NCBI RefSeq assembly: GCF_004010095.1
Contig: NZ_RRYD01000025.1
Span: 1-44,546, forward strand
Reading direction: 5' to 3'
DNA length: 44,546 nucleotides
From: Lacticaseibacillus hulanensis
GTDB taxonomy: Bacteria > Bacillota > Bacilli > Lactobacillales > Lactobacillaceae
Shown here: in pieces, positions 14,000 to 22,101 of the stretch
How the letters are laid out: every line of letters starts with the position of its first letter
Numbering within the stretch: the first letter of the stretch is position 1
Translations under genes and position numbers: made by a program
Notes under the pieces: model-generated
Seen by the model: only the letters and a program-made list of their open reading frames with translations
Database searches by the model: none
Told to the model about the DNA's origin: nothing

Positions 14000-15903
14000 T
14001 GCGGGAATATGACCTATCACAAAAGAATGTTACCGTGCTGGGTGCGTATCAGGAACAACGAGATGCGGGAGCATACACGGAAATTTTCACCAAGTACCGC
14101 GACCCCGGAACAAGATACGCGTTTGCAGTGTTGGAAGGTCAGGTGATTGCGGATGAGGACATTAAGCTTCAGGCGTTCCGTCACCTACAAGACCTGTTGC
14201 GCCAAGGGCGTGAAGACTTCCCTTACCGGTATGACCTGAAGAAGGTGCGCGCGGTGCTTGGTTTTGCGTCAATCTGTCCCGACGTCGATACAGGCAAGCC
14301 ATTACCGCTTATGCTGTGGCAAAAAGCAATATTTGCATGGAGCCAAGGCTGGCGAAACCTCAGCGATGAACGACGATTTCATCGCGTGCTTTTTTCAGTC
14401 GCGCGGACAAACGGGAAGACGTACGAAACCAATATTCTGCTGGCGTATGACTACCTGATTGAATCAGACGGCTTGTACAACCAAGACCTCGGATACATTG
14501 CTCCCGTCACGAAGCAAGCAAAAAAAGGATTTCGATACATCAAGTTGACGTTCATAAAGCTTGCTGAGTTGGGGCCGTTCCGGACGATGTTTGAACGGCA
14601 AGCAATTAAGCCACTGGATGACGTGGTACGGTCGAACAAGAGTCAGAACCAACTGGTACGCCTTTCACATGATTCAGGGCAGCTCGATAGCTATCACTTT
14701 CGCCTGATTGTTTCTGATGAAGCCGGGGATGACAAGCGAATGGGGAAGATTCGCGAGAACAACGGTAAAGCCACATCTGGTCAGGTTCAGGTGCGTGATA
14801 GTCAATTTTGGCAGATTTCAACGGCGTACCCAGATAGCAATAGCCCACTTTACGGTGATGAAAAGATGGTGCATGAAGCAATGCTGCACGACGATGACCG
14901 CGCACTGGATGACTATTTAATGATCCTGTATCAGCAGGACGACCCCAAAGAAGTTAACTCGCCAGACTCATGGGAAAAAAGTAACCCCATTCTTGGACTT
15001 GAAAGCAAGCATGACAGTATGCTGGCAAGTCTAATTGCTGAACGTGACACCAAACTGAGCGATGGCACAATTGCGGAGTTCCAGAACAAGAACCTCAATA
15101 TCTGGTTGCAGGTAAAGGTGAACAATTACGTTGACCTTGAAGACATTAACCATGCGATTGTGCAGGCGCCACCGTTAGATATTAGGGGACAGTCGGTATA
15201 CATCGGTTGGGATTTATCCCATTTCAGCGATGACACCGCTGTTGCACTGGTGTTCCCATATCTGGGGGATGACGGTATGCCGAACTATTACGTTTATCAG
15301 CACAGCTTTGTGCCGACCGCACGCGCCCAGGGTAACGTCATGATTAAGTCTAAGCAAGATGGCATCAATTATCAGGCCGCGGAAACTAAAGGCTTTGCCA
15401 GTATCGCCTCAAACCGCTGGGGGATGATTAATGATGAGCAAGTTTACACCTGGTTAATGGATTTTGTCGAAGCTAACGAGCTTAAAGTTGAATATTTCTG
15501 CTATGACGCTTGGGAAACCTCAGACATTATTCTTAAGCTGGATAAATTGACTGATTGGTTAATGCTGCCGATTCGCCAAGGTACGCGGACGCTCGACCAC
15601 CCAACCGGAAAGTTCCGTGAACTGTTAGTGCAGCATCGTATTCAGTACGTCGATGATCCCATCATCCAGTACAGCTTACGCAATGCCATTTTGGTACGGG
15701 ACAACAACGGTATTAAGGTCGATAAAGACAAGGCGACAAGCAAAATTGACTTTGTGGACGCGACAATTAACGCATTTTCCCGCGCAATCTATCATTTCAG
15801 CGATGTGGCGCCAGATGATGGCCTTAAAGATGCCAAGGGACCGTTCGCAGGGATGAGTAACGACCAGATTAACGATTATTTCAAACAAGATTTCGGATTT
15901 TAG
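13999..15903 (+). CDS. Terminase large subunit
   Basis: Packaging motor and nuclease of 634 residues. The ATPase half has a Walker-A-like loop VARTNGKT (Lys140) and Walker B LIVSDEAG (Asp240-Glu241). The C-terminal RNase-H-like nuclease starts at YIGWDLSHFSDDTA (Asp405) and continues with YDAWETSD and KIDFVDA, which carry further acidic residues. The length fits HK97-type TerL. The start is GTG 13999, overlapping the terS stop by 1 bp, with GGGGG upstream. Pairs with the P27-type TerS. Confidence 0.95.
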   Translation: MREYDLSQKNVTVLGAYQEQRDAGAYTEIFTKYRDPGTRYAFAVLEGQVIADEDIKLQAFRHLQDLLRQGREDFPYRYDLKKVRAVLGFASICPDVDTGKPLPLMLWQKAIFAWSQGWRNLSDERRFHRVLFSVARTNGKTYETNILLAYDYLIESDGLYNQDLGYIAPVTKQAKKGFRYIKLTFIKLAELGPFRTMFERQAIKPLDDVVRSNKSQNQLVRLSHDSGQLDSYHFRLIVSDEAGDDKRMGKIRENNGKATSGQVQVRDSQFWQISTAYPDSNSPLYGDEKMVHEAMLHDDDRALDDYLMILYQQDDPKEVNSPDSWEKSNPILGLESKHDSMLASLIAERDTKLSDGTIAEFQNKNLNIWLQVKVNNYVDLEDINHAIVQAPPLDIRGQSVYIGWDLSHFSDDTAVALVFPYLGDDGMPNYYVYQHSFVPTARAQGNVMIKSKQDGINYQAAETKGFASIASNRWGMINDEQVYTWLMDFVEANELKVEYFCYDAWETSDIILKLDKLTDWLMLPIRQGTRTLDHPTGKFRELLVQHRIQYVDDPIIQYSLRNAILVRDNNGIKVDKDKATSKIDFVDATINAFSRAIYHFSDVAPDDGLKDAKGPFAGMSNDQINDYFKQDFGF

Positions 15904-15905
15904 CG

Positions 15906-15934
15906 AAAATTCCGGCTCTAATGACGTTAGTGAT
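15906..15934 (+). repeat. Late-region 29-bp element, copy 2
   Basis: Identical over 29 bp to 26048-26076 and 24/29 to 13286-13314. The inner part, CTAATGACGTTAG, is a near-dyad. Directly followed by hairpin GTGAG-AA-CTCAC (15935-15946). It lies in the 60-bp gap between the large terminase and the DUF1056-like gene. Confidence 0.9.
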
Positions 15935-15963
15935 GTGAGAACTCACGAAAGGGGGAAAATTAA

Positions 15964-16155
15964 GTGCAAAACAGATTAAGTGCGTTCCTAACCGGCATTT
16001 TTGCTAACGCCGGAATGATTCTGTTTCTGGCGGGAGCGGCGTCGCTCGTATACGCGGGTTTTATTGCCTCACGTACTTTGGGATACGCCGCTTTGGGGCT
16101 TGCGCTGATTGTGGTGGCTTACATTGTGACCCCAGAAATGGGGGCTAAGCGATGA
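15964..16155 (+). CDS. DUF1056-like small membrane protein
   Basis: A 63-residue protein with two membrane helices (about 12-32 and 38-57; GMILFLAGAASLVYAGFIAS, then AALGLALIVVAYIV). A protein of this type regularly sits between terL and the portal gene in lactococcal and lactobacillus phages (DUF1056); its role is unknown. Start GTG 15964 after AAGGGGG. Its end overlaps the portal ATG by 4 bp. Confidence 0.75.
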   Translation: MQNRLSAFLTGIFANAGMILFLAGAASLVYAGFIASRTLGYAALGLALIVVAYIVTPEMGAKR

Positions 16156-17255
16156 TTAACCCATTTCAGAAATTCAACACGCGAAGTCGGGTGTTACCGA
16201 GCGGTGGCGAGCCGTTTATCATCTCGAACGGAGTGATTACACCGAATCACATGGTTGACGCAACGTTTGCGTTACGAAACTCGGACGTGTTCGCGGTGGT
16301 TAATCTCATCGCTTCCGATGTGGCGGGTGCTCGTCGCTCGATTGCGCAGCCTTTTGACCAGGTAGTTGAGCAGCCAAACAATTTGATTAGTGGATTTAAT
16401 TTTTGGCAATCGGTGGTGGCTCAAATGCTGTTGGCAGGTAATGCTTATGCAATCATCACAGCACGCAAACAAGGTGTACCCACGCGAATTGAATTAGCAG
16501 CAGTGTCTCAGGTAACAGTAACGCTAACTGATTATGCAAAAGATTTAACCTACGACGTCAATTGGACTGATGAACGTGGCATTAAACGTTACAAGTCGAA
16601 GGACGTACTGCACTTCAGACTGCTGGCCAGTGGACAAGACGACCAGCAACTAATTGGTATTAGTCCGTTGCAGTCACTCAATGGGCCATTAAACATGCAA
16701 CAGTTCAGTAATGACCTGACGCTGGCGACACTAAAGCACGCAATTAACCCATCTGTCACTCTTACCGTGCCACAAGGTGAACTTGATAAGGACGCCAAAG
16801 AGAATATTCGAACCGCGTTTGAAGAGCAGACTAGCGGGGAGAACGCTGGGCGGGCAATCGTATTAGACCAAGGCCTATCAATGAGCACAATTCAGATTAA
16901 TTCTGATGTGGCAAAGTTTCTCAACACAATGGACTTTGGACGTACCGCAATCGCCGAAGCGTTCGGCGTGCCGGATAGTTACCTGAACGGTCAAGGTGAC
17001 CAGCAGTCAAGCCTGAACATGGTGAAAAGCCTTTACGCTAACGCGCTACGACGTTACGTTAAGCCGATTGAGTCAGAAGTTCAGGCTAAGTTCGGTGTTC
17101 CGTTCAACATTGACGAAAGTAGTTCAGTTGATGCAACGAATGCCGATTTTGTGGAAATGGTGACAAAGCTCGCAGGCGTTGGCACTAAAGGCGCGACGCC
17201 AATTATTTCGGCACAAGAAGCACATCAAATGCTGATGAATAGGGGGATATTGTGA
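16152..17255 (+). CDS. Portal protein, HK97 family
   Basis: A 367-residue portal forming the dodecameric DNA gateway at one head vertex. Typical family stretches are visible: NSDVFAVVNLIASDVA, LLAGNAYAIITARKQG, KDVLHFRLLASGQDD, GISPLQSL and VPDSYLNGQGDQQSSLNMVKS, near the expected places. Length is usual for the compact HK97-type portals of lactic acid bacterial phages. Overlaps both neighbours. Confidence 0.95.
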   Translation: MINPFQKFNTRSRVLPSGGEPFIISNGVITPNHMVDATFALRNSDVFAVVNLIASDVAGARRSIAQPFDQVVEQPNNLISGFNFWQSVVAQMLLAGNAYAIITARKQGVPTRIELAAVSQVTVTLTDYAKDLTYDVNWTDERGIKRYKSKDVLHFRLLASGQDDQQLIGISPLQSLNGPLNMQQFSNDLTLATLKHAINPSVTLTVPQGELDKDAKENIRTAFEEQTSGENAGRAIVLDQGLSMSTIQINSDVAKFLNTMDFGRTAIAEAFGVPDSYLNGQGDQQSSLNMVKSLYANALRRYVKPIESEVQAKFGVPFNIDESSSVDATNADFVEMVTKLAGVGTKGATPIISAQEAHQMLMNRGIL

Positions 17256-18964
17256 TGGACAATTCAAAGATTAACGTGCGGACGATTCCCACAGGGGTGC
17301 ACATCCGCGATGCAACTAGCGATGAAGGCGAGACACCGGGGATGCAGATTGAAGGCTATGCCGCTCTTTTCGGGGAAGCATCGCGACCGATGCCATTTTA
17401 TGAAGTAATTGAACCCGGTGCCTTAGATGGTATAGATCTTAGCGACGTGCAGCTGCTATTCGGACATGACTTTAACAACATTTTGGCGCGAGCAGACTCT
17501 GGAACGTTGACCGTGAAGGTTGATGACAAGGGTCTGTTTTTCGTTGCTACGCTGCCCGACACTCAGCTGGGACGTGACACTTACACGAACATTAAGAATG
17601 GGAATGTTAAGGGATGTTCATTCCGATACACTGACGCCGATGGTGGTGTTGGCTGGGGCGAGGATGATGACGGCAACACAGTCCGCCACGTCTATCAGAT
17701 TGCTGATGTGTTCGAACTGAGTCTTACCAGCCTGCCGTCATACGATGAAACCTCTGTGGCGGTGAAACGATCCTATGACGATTACCTGAAGGGAGAAAAA
17801 GACGTGAAGGACGACCAGACTGAAGAAAAGAATACGGATGACGCTCAGTCAACCGGTTCTGATTCAGAAACCGATAAGAACAAGAAAAAGGATGAACAAG
17901 CATCAGCTGAAGACGACTCAGCTGCTAGTGAAGATGAATCGCAGCAGTCAAACGACAACGGCGACGACACACAGCAAGTCGATGACGGCGATGCAACTGA
18001 TGACACGGAAGAAACCGGCGAGGACGTCCCGCTGGACCAAAAGAAGGGAGAAAAGAAGAAAATGAGCAAGAACTTGACCGAAAACGCCGCTGCCAATGCG
18101 GAAGTGCGGAGCTTTGAACAGTACGTTAAGTCTCACGGCCATGCGCGTGATGGCGTTCGGATGATTGATAACGAGGCCGTGATTCCAAAGCAGATCATGA
18201 CCGCTGTCGAAGAGGCGCCAGACCCCAACGACCTGTATCAGCATGTTAACCGCAAGATTGTTAACACGCCATCTGGTACGCTACCTGTGATTCCACGGGC
18301 TGGTGCGGGTCTGACCACCAAGGAAGAACTCGCTGAAAACCCAGAACTGGCATTTCAGTACAAGAGTGTTGACTACAAGGTGATTAGCCGTGCAGGGGTG
18401 CTGCCAATCAGTCAGGAAATGATTGATGACGACCCTAACAGCATTGCCTCAACCGTAAGTGAGTTCATTAACCAGTCAACACGACTGACGGAACAGCGCC
18501 TGATCGGTGCTGCACTTCTAAAGTTCAAGCGTAATAAGACAATTGCCTCCGCTGATGACCTGAAGACTGCCGTCAACGTTGACATTAAGGCCGGTTACAA
18601 GACCGCATTCGTTCTTTCACAGTCCGCGTACAACATTGTTGACCTTTGGAAAGACAACGAAGGCCGGTACCTGCTTCAGCCATCCATCACTTCCGCAAGC
18701 GGCCAGACGCTGCTTGGTAAGCCGGTGTACTTTGTCGAAGATGAAATTCTTCAGGCTGGTACTACCGACACACCTGACACGGCCATTCGTGGCTGGGTTG
18801 GTGACCTGAAGGCTGGTGTGCTTGATGCGGTACGCAAGGAGACCACCGTTAAGTGGACCGACAACGACATTTGGGGTGAAAAGCTCAGTGCTTATCTTCG
18901 CAGTGATGTGGTGGTTGCGATTGACGAAGCTGGTGAACTTTTGAATTTCTCCCCAAAAGCGTAA
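17255..18964 (+). CDS. Fused prohead protease and major capsid protein
   Basis: A 569-residue polyprotein. Residues about 1-175 form an HK97-type (U35) prohead protease with His71 (LLFGHD), Ser122 (GCSFRY) and Glu154 (DVFELS). Residues about 176-270 are an acidic, Ser/Asp/Gln-rich linker ending in a Lys-rich stretch, probably the scaffold-like delta region. From about 285 on is the HK97-fold capsid (SFEQYVKSHG, PKQIMTAVEE, VISRAGVLPISQEMIDD). The start ATG 17255 is preferred over GTG 17252 by spacing from AGGGGG. An internal ATG at 18062, preceded by GGGAG, could give capsid alone. A -1 frameshift at the 3' end makes an extended form. Confidence 0.93.
   Translation: MDNSKINVRTIPTGVHIRDATSDEGETPGMQIEGYAALFGEASRPMPFYEVIEPGALDGIDLSDVQLLFGHDFNNILARADSGTLTVKVDDKGLFFVATLPDTQLGRDTYTNIKNGNVKGCSFRYTDADGGVGWGEDDDGNTVRHVYQIADVFELSLTSLPSYDETSVAVKRSYDDYLKGEKDVKDDQTEEKNTDDAQSTGSDSETDKNKKKDEQASAEDDSAASEDESQQSNDNGDDTQQVDDGDATDDTEETGEDVPLDQKKGEKKKMSKNLTENAAANAEVRSFEQYVKSHGHARDGVRMIDNEAVIPKQIMTAVEEAPDPNDLYQHVNRKIVNTPSGTLPVIPRAGAGLTTKEELAENPELAFQYKSVDYKVISRAGVLPISQEMIDDDPNSIASTVSEFINQSTRLTEQRLIGAALLKFKRNKTIASADDLKTAVNVDIKAGYKTAFVLSQSAYNIVDLWKDNEGRYLLQPSITSASGQTLLGKPVYFVEDEILQAGTTDTPDTAIRGWVGDLKAGVLDAVRKETTVKWTDNDIWGEKLSAYLRSDVVVAIDEAGELLNFSPKA
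18062..18064 (+). promoter_or_regulatory. Possible internal translation start for capsid
   Basis: ATG (Met270 of the fusion) lies 11 nt after GGGAG in an A-rich stretch, exactly at the join between linker and capsid region (MSKNLTENAAANAEVR). Independent initiation would raise the capsid-to-protease ratio. The spacing is long, so this is tentative. Confidence 0.4.
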
Positions 18965-19012
18965 CGCCTGACACTGGCGCTGGTGATACCACCGGGGCTG
19001 ATGATTCAGGCG
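18952..19012 (+). promoter_or_regulatory. -1 ribosomal frameshift signal at capsid end
   Basis: The slippery heptamer C-CCA-AAA (18952-18958) is in the correct phase, followed after 6 nt by a stem CGCCTGA (18965-18971) with TCAGGCG (19006-19012). Slipping back one base avoids the TAA at 18962 and enters a 124-codon open frame. I recall the same heptamer from the capsid gene of Lactobacillus phage A2, which makes two capsid forms. Confidence 0.88.
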
Positions 19013-19335
19013 AGACTACGCCACCTGCTGCAACTACCGCAACGGGGATTGTATTGAGTCAGAAGACTGCCACGGGCGCGGCAGGTACGGTTAAGACCGT
19101 CACCGTTACAACTGACCCAGCTGATGCAACGGACGCCTCAGCAGTCATTTCTGCCGTTACAGCGGCAAGTGACAATGAAGCAGTTGCTACGGTTGCACCA
19201 CACGATGGGGGTGGCTTTGACGTCACGTTTGTCGCACCTGCCACTGATGGTGACGGTAAGGCAAACATCACGTTTACTAGTGGCAGCTTGACTGCCACGC
19301 TTGCAGTAACTGTGACGGCAGCAACTGCCGGGTAG
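18961..19335 (+). CDS. Capsid C-terminal extension with Ig-like domain (frameshift product)
   Basis: Reached by -1 frameshift from the capsid gene; the frame has no start with a ribosome site. It adds 124 residues: a Thr/Gly/Pro-rich linker (TPDTGAGDTTGADDSGET) and a bacterial Ig-like (BIG2-type) domain (TVTTDPADAT, VTAASDNEAVATV, GKANITFTSG). A minority of capsid subunits would display this domain on the head surface. Ig-like capsid extensions are known from many phages and are thought to help adhesion to cell-surface carbohydrate or mucus. Ends at TAG 19333-19335. Confidence 0.88.
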   Translation, partial: VTPDTGAGDTTGADDSGETTPPAATTATGIVLSQKTATGAAGTVKTVTVTTDPADATDASAVISAVTAASDNEAVATVAPHDGGGFDVTFVAPATDGDGKANITFTSGSLTATLAVTVTAATAG

Positions 19336-19400
19336 CTAACAATTTAATCGCCTAGAAATGGACAATACCCGAGTCTGGGGGCGGTTGGAAGGAGGCCACT

Positions 19401-19724
19401 ATGGCAATTGGCGCGCAAACAATGCTGGATGAGCTTAATCTCGACGATGACCAAGAGGCAATTGTAACTGACCTGATTGCGATGGCCGAGGTTACTATTC
19501 AGCGGTCAGTTAACCGACACGTGGAGCTGTCGAAGCTTTATACTGATCCGATTTTTTCACGTGCAGTGAAGACCTTGGTCACCCAGCTATATTTTGACCG
19601 TTCGCTTGAGGCTGGACTGAGCAAGGGAGTCCTGATGATGATTAATCAGTTGAAAGGTACTGATTTTGGGGGTGAGACTAGTGGCGAAACTACTAACGCC
19701 AGCGCAGATGACGCAGAAGGCTAA
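19401..19724 (+). CDS. Head-tail connector, HK97 gp6-like
   Basis: A 107-residue adaptor expected to dock under the portal. Pattern typical of gp6/gp15-like connectors: a helical start (QTMLDELNLDDDQEAIVTDLIAMAEVTI), then LYFDRSLEAGLSKGVLMMINQL. ATG 19401 has GGAGG upstream. The C-terminal tail is Gly/Thr/Ser/Asp-rich. Overlaps the next gene. Confidence 0.85.
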   Translation: MAIGAQTMLDELNLDDDQEAIVTDLIAMAEVTIQRSVNRHVELSKLYTDPIFSRAVKTLVTQLYFDRSLEAGLSKGVLMMINQLKGTDFGGETSGETTNASADDAEG

Positions 19725-20043
19725 GTTTGGCTCATTGGTTAGTCTCGAAAATGCTCAGGGTGTGAACGTGCCGACCTTCAAGCCGGAGGTAACGCTGCAT
19801 TTCGCCGCAATCAAGCGGAGCATGGCACAAAACTACCTGCTGACCGGTACCGATTTGGAACATACCCGCGTGATTGCAGTTAGACACAACGCCAAGATTA
19901 ATGAAACGCAGCACGTTTATATTGATGGCGTTGACTACGATGTGGTAACCGTGTCGCCAGATGACGACACCGGTACTCTAATTCGATACGATTATGTGAC
20001 ATTACGGCAGTCTAAGGGGATGAAATCCGGTGCAATTGGATGA
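19681..20043 (+). CDS. Head closure / head-tail joining protein
   Basis: A 120-residue protein of the SPP1 gp16-like head-closure type, with a beta-rich core and characteristic end (VIAVRHNAKINETQHVYIDG, then DYDVVTVSPDD). The start is GTG 19681, 6 nt after GGGGGTG, inside the previous gene; a start further upstream lacks a site. Overlaps the following gene by 14 bp. Confidence 0.82.
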   Translation: MAKLLTPAQMTQKAKFGSLVSLENAQGVNVPTFKPEVTLHFAAIKRSMAQNYLLTGTDLEHTRVIAVRHNAKINETQHVYIDGVDYDVVTVSPDDDTGTLIRYDYVTLRQSKGMKSGAIG

Positions 20044-20428
20044 AGCTCTGGAACAGTGGCTGAAGGAGACCGAAAAAGCCGTTAAGCTGTCGGTCGCCGA
20101 ACGAACAGTGATTACACAGGCGGGTGCCAAGGTGTTTCAGGCAAAGCTAGCTGAAGTGACACGTGCAAAGCATTACAACGACGATAACGGTGGGCAAACA
20201 CATCTGGCGGAAAGCGTGATGAGCGCGCCAACCGATGTTGACGGCAACAAAGACGGCACATCAACCGTCTATTTCGGCAACAAGAAGGCGTATATCGCAC
20301 GGTTTCTGAACGACGGTACAATTTACCGAAGCGGGGACCATTTCGTTGATAACGCGCGGCGTGAAGCCACAGCGGCCGCTCTTACCGCCGAGCACGCTGC
20401 ATATTCGGCAATCATGAAAGCGAAGTGA
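20030..20428 (+). CDS. HK97 gp10-like head-tail protein
   Basis: A 132-residue protein of the HK97 gp10 (tail-component) type, with helical N-terminus (ALEQWLKETEKAVKLSVAE), then AGAKVFQAKLAE, and a conserved C-terminal DHFVDNARREA pattern. It joins tail to connector. Start GTG 20030 with GGGG upstream. Confidence 0.85.
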   Translation: MQLDEALEQWLKETEKAVKLSVAERTVITQAGAKVFQAKLAEVTRAKHYNDDNGGQTHLAESVMSAPTDVDGNKDGTSTVYFGNKKAYIARFLNDGTIYRSGDHFVDNARREATAAALTAEHAAYSAIMKAK

Positions 20429-20432
20429 TTGA

Positions 20433-20822
20433 ATGGTTGAACTTAATCCAGTTAAAGCAGCTAAGACGATGCTAACCGATGCTGACATTCAGCAATTAGA
20501 TAGCATCTTCAGCAATAACGTGCCAAAAGAAAATGTGAACGACGTTGAACACACAACGGTTCGTATTTCTGAGGCGCGCAATGAGCCGGTGGAGTTCGGT
20601 AACAACAAATTCCACGCACTTGACCAGTCGGTTGAGTGTCAGATTTTTTGGGCAATTACCTTGAATGAGGACGTTGTTCCTGTCGAACTGACCGTCATGC
20701 GACTGTTTGAGCAAGCTGGGTGGACTATTCGCCGAGCTGAACCGCACACGATTGACCCCGACACGGGACAATTAACGAAAACATTTTATTTTGACAGATA
20801 CATTCAGTTAAAGGAGGACTAA
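20433..20822 (+). CDS. DUF806-like tail terminator
   Basis: A 129-residue protein of the DUF806 type (ADIQQLDSIFSNNVP, QIFWAITLNEDV, TKTFYFDRYIQLKE), which occupies the tail-terminator position in lactobacillus phages, between the gp10-like gene and the tail tube gene. The ribosome site is weak, so translation probably depends on coupling to the gene ending 4 bp upstream. Confidence 0.8.
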   Translation: MVELNPVKAAKTMLTDADIQQLDSIFSNNVPKENVNDVEHTTVRISEARNEPVEFGNNKFHALDQSVECQIFWAITLNEDVVPVELTVMRLFEQAGWTIRRAEPHTIDPDTGQLTKTFYFDRYIQLKED

Positions 20823-20825
20823 CAC

Positions 20826-21494
20826 ATGGGTGTTGTTGGTTTAAGCATGGTACGGTTGGCGCTTGTTGACCCTACCACGCAGCAGATTATTGCCGGGGAT
20901 GACGGACTGTCTGAAACCGGTATTTACGAGGTCGATTACAAAGACCAAGGTTCTACCACCGCGAACATTACCGGACTCGAAGGCTCAACAACGAAGATTT
21001 ACGGTAACGACACGACGCAGGATACTTCAATTGGTGCAGCGGCGCCTTCCGTTGCATGGACCGCGAATAACCTGGCACTTGACGTGCGCAACAAGATTGC
21101 CGGACTGGTTTCAGACGGCAAGGGTGGCTGGGCGCCGACGGGAGTCAAGCCTCACGTTGCAATGCTGATTGAAACGCATGCGATTGACCATGTTCATAAG
21201 GTCTGGTACGGGTTCGGTAATGGGCAGGTTTCTTACGCAAGTCAGAACATTGGGACTGATAACGACAATCAGACCCGAGAAACCGACGACGCAACATACA
21301 CCGCGCTTGCTACCAAGGCTATGGACAACCAGACCTACAAGATGTATTCAGACCTTGATGACAAGTTTGATGAGGCGGCGATGTATGCGACTGTTTTTGG
21401 CGGGTACAAGCTAGCTACTAAGGATGATTCCGGCGCAGCAAACACGAACACGCCTGCAAGTGATGACACTGCTGCATCAGGAAAGGAGGCGTAA
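20826..21494 (+). CDS. Major tail protein
   Basis: A 222-residue tail tube subunit with typical pattern (GLSMVRLALVDPTTQQIIAG near the start, ETHAIDHVHKVWYGFGNG in the middle, FDEAAMYATVFGGYK near the end). It polymerises around the tape measure. The C-terminal 20 residues are a flexible Asn/Thr/Ala/Asp-rich tail. ATG 20826 follows AAAGGAGG. Confidence 0.9.
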   Translation: MGVVGLSMVRLALVDPTTQQIIAGDDGLSETGIYEVDYKDQGSTTANITGLEGSTTKIYGNDTTQDTSIGAAAPSVAWTANNLALDVRNKIAGLVSDGKGGWAPTGVKPHVAMLIETHAIDHVHKVWYGFGNGQVSYASQNIGTDNDNQTRETDDATYTALATKAMDNQTYKMYSDLDDKFDEAAMYATVFGGYKLATKDDSGAANTNTPASDDTAASGKEA

Positions 21495-21497
21495 CAC

Positions 21498-21821
21498 ATG
21501 ATCATTAAGTACAACGCAGAGGAATACAGCGTGACTGTGACGGCGGGTATGATGCGCGCCATGTTCCACATGCAGCTCACGCTAGCAAAGGCTGGGGACA
21601 TGAAAGGTCTCAAGCCCGTTCAACAGATTCAGCGTGCAATGGATTTGGTTGACGAAGAAGTTGACCTAATGGGCGAAGTTCTCGGACTCAACACAGCCAA
21701 GGACAAGAAGGCACTACTGGCCTTGGAACCTGAAGCGCTGACTGATGCAATTTCATCCGTCATGCAGCAGCTGATGGGGGTTGACGAAGAAACCGCCGAG
21801 AAAAGCGAAGAACCTGCCTAA
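21498..21821 (+). CDS. Tail assembly chaperone (gpG-like)
   Basis: A 107-residue chaperone that coats the tape measure during tail assembly, encoded between tail tube and tape measure as in lambda-like siphoviruses. All-helical, acidic (AMDLVDEEVDLMGEVLGL, then DEETAEKSEEPA). Near its 3' end a frame change into the following open frame is expected. ATG 21498 after GGAGG. Confidence 0.85.
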   Translation: MIIKYNAEEYSVTVTAGMMRAMFHMQLTLAKAGDMKGLKPVQQIQRAMDLVDEEVDLMGEVLGLNTAKDKKALLALEPEALTDAISSVMQQLMGVDEETAEKSEEPA

Positions 21822-22029
21822 AGTTCCAGCGTGGCAGTTGGTCTTTATTCTCGAAAACAAGCTCGAAGACTTTGACCTAATGGCAAAAAGTTCTTTGACT
21901 CAGTTGCATTGGACGGTTGATGATTTCGACAAAACGGATTATTACCGGCTGATGCAGATTCTGGGAGCACGTGAGAAAGAAGACCGGCCGATTGACCCAG
22001 GGGCAGAGTTCCTGGCATTACATGGATAA
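21775..22029 (+). CDS. Frameshift extension of the tail chaperone (gpGT-like)
   Basis: The continuation frame (PAWQLVFILENKLEDFDLMA, TQLHWTVDDFDKTDYYRLMQ) looks like the T part of gpGT fusions. It is in the +1 (equivalently -2) frame. An in-frame TGA at 21772-21774 and the gpG stop at 21819-21821 confine the shift to about 21775-21818. That window has two homopolymers where a +1 slip keeps pairing: GGGGG at 21776-21780 and AAAA at 21801-21804. No ribosome site supports separate initiation. Most known gpG/gpGT pairs use -1; +1 and -2 cases are rarer. Confidence 0.75.
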   Translation, partial: WGLTKKPPRKAKNLPKVPAWQLVFILENKLEDFDLMAKSSLTQLHWTVDDFDKTDYYRLMQILGAREKEDRPIDPGAEFLALHG

Positions 22030-22030
22030 C

Positions 22031-22076
22031 AAAAAAAGGGATAGAAGACATACCAAAGTCTTCTATCCCTTTTTTT
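22031..22076. terminator. Strong bidirectional terminator before the tape-measure gene
   Basis: A perfect 19-bp stem: arm 22031-22049 (A7 then GGGATAGAAGAC) with arm 22058-22076 (GTCTTCTATCCC then T7), and an 8-nt loop. It looks like an intrinsic terminator in both directions. It lies 2 bp after the chaperone stop and 26 bp before the tape-measure ATG, in the middle of the late operon. Confidence 0.9.
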
Positions 22077-22101
22077 ATTTGCGCGAAGGGAGATAAGAGA
22101 C

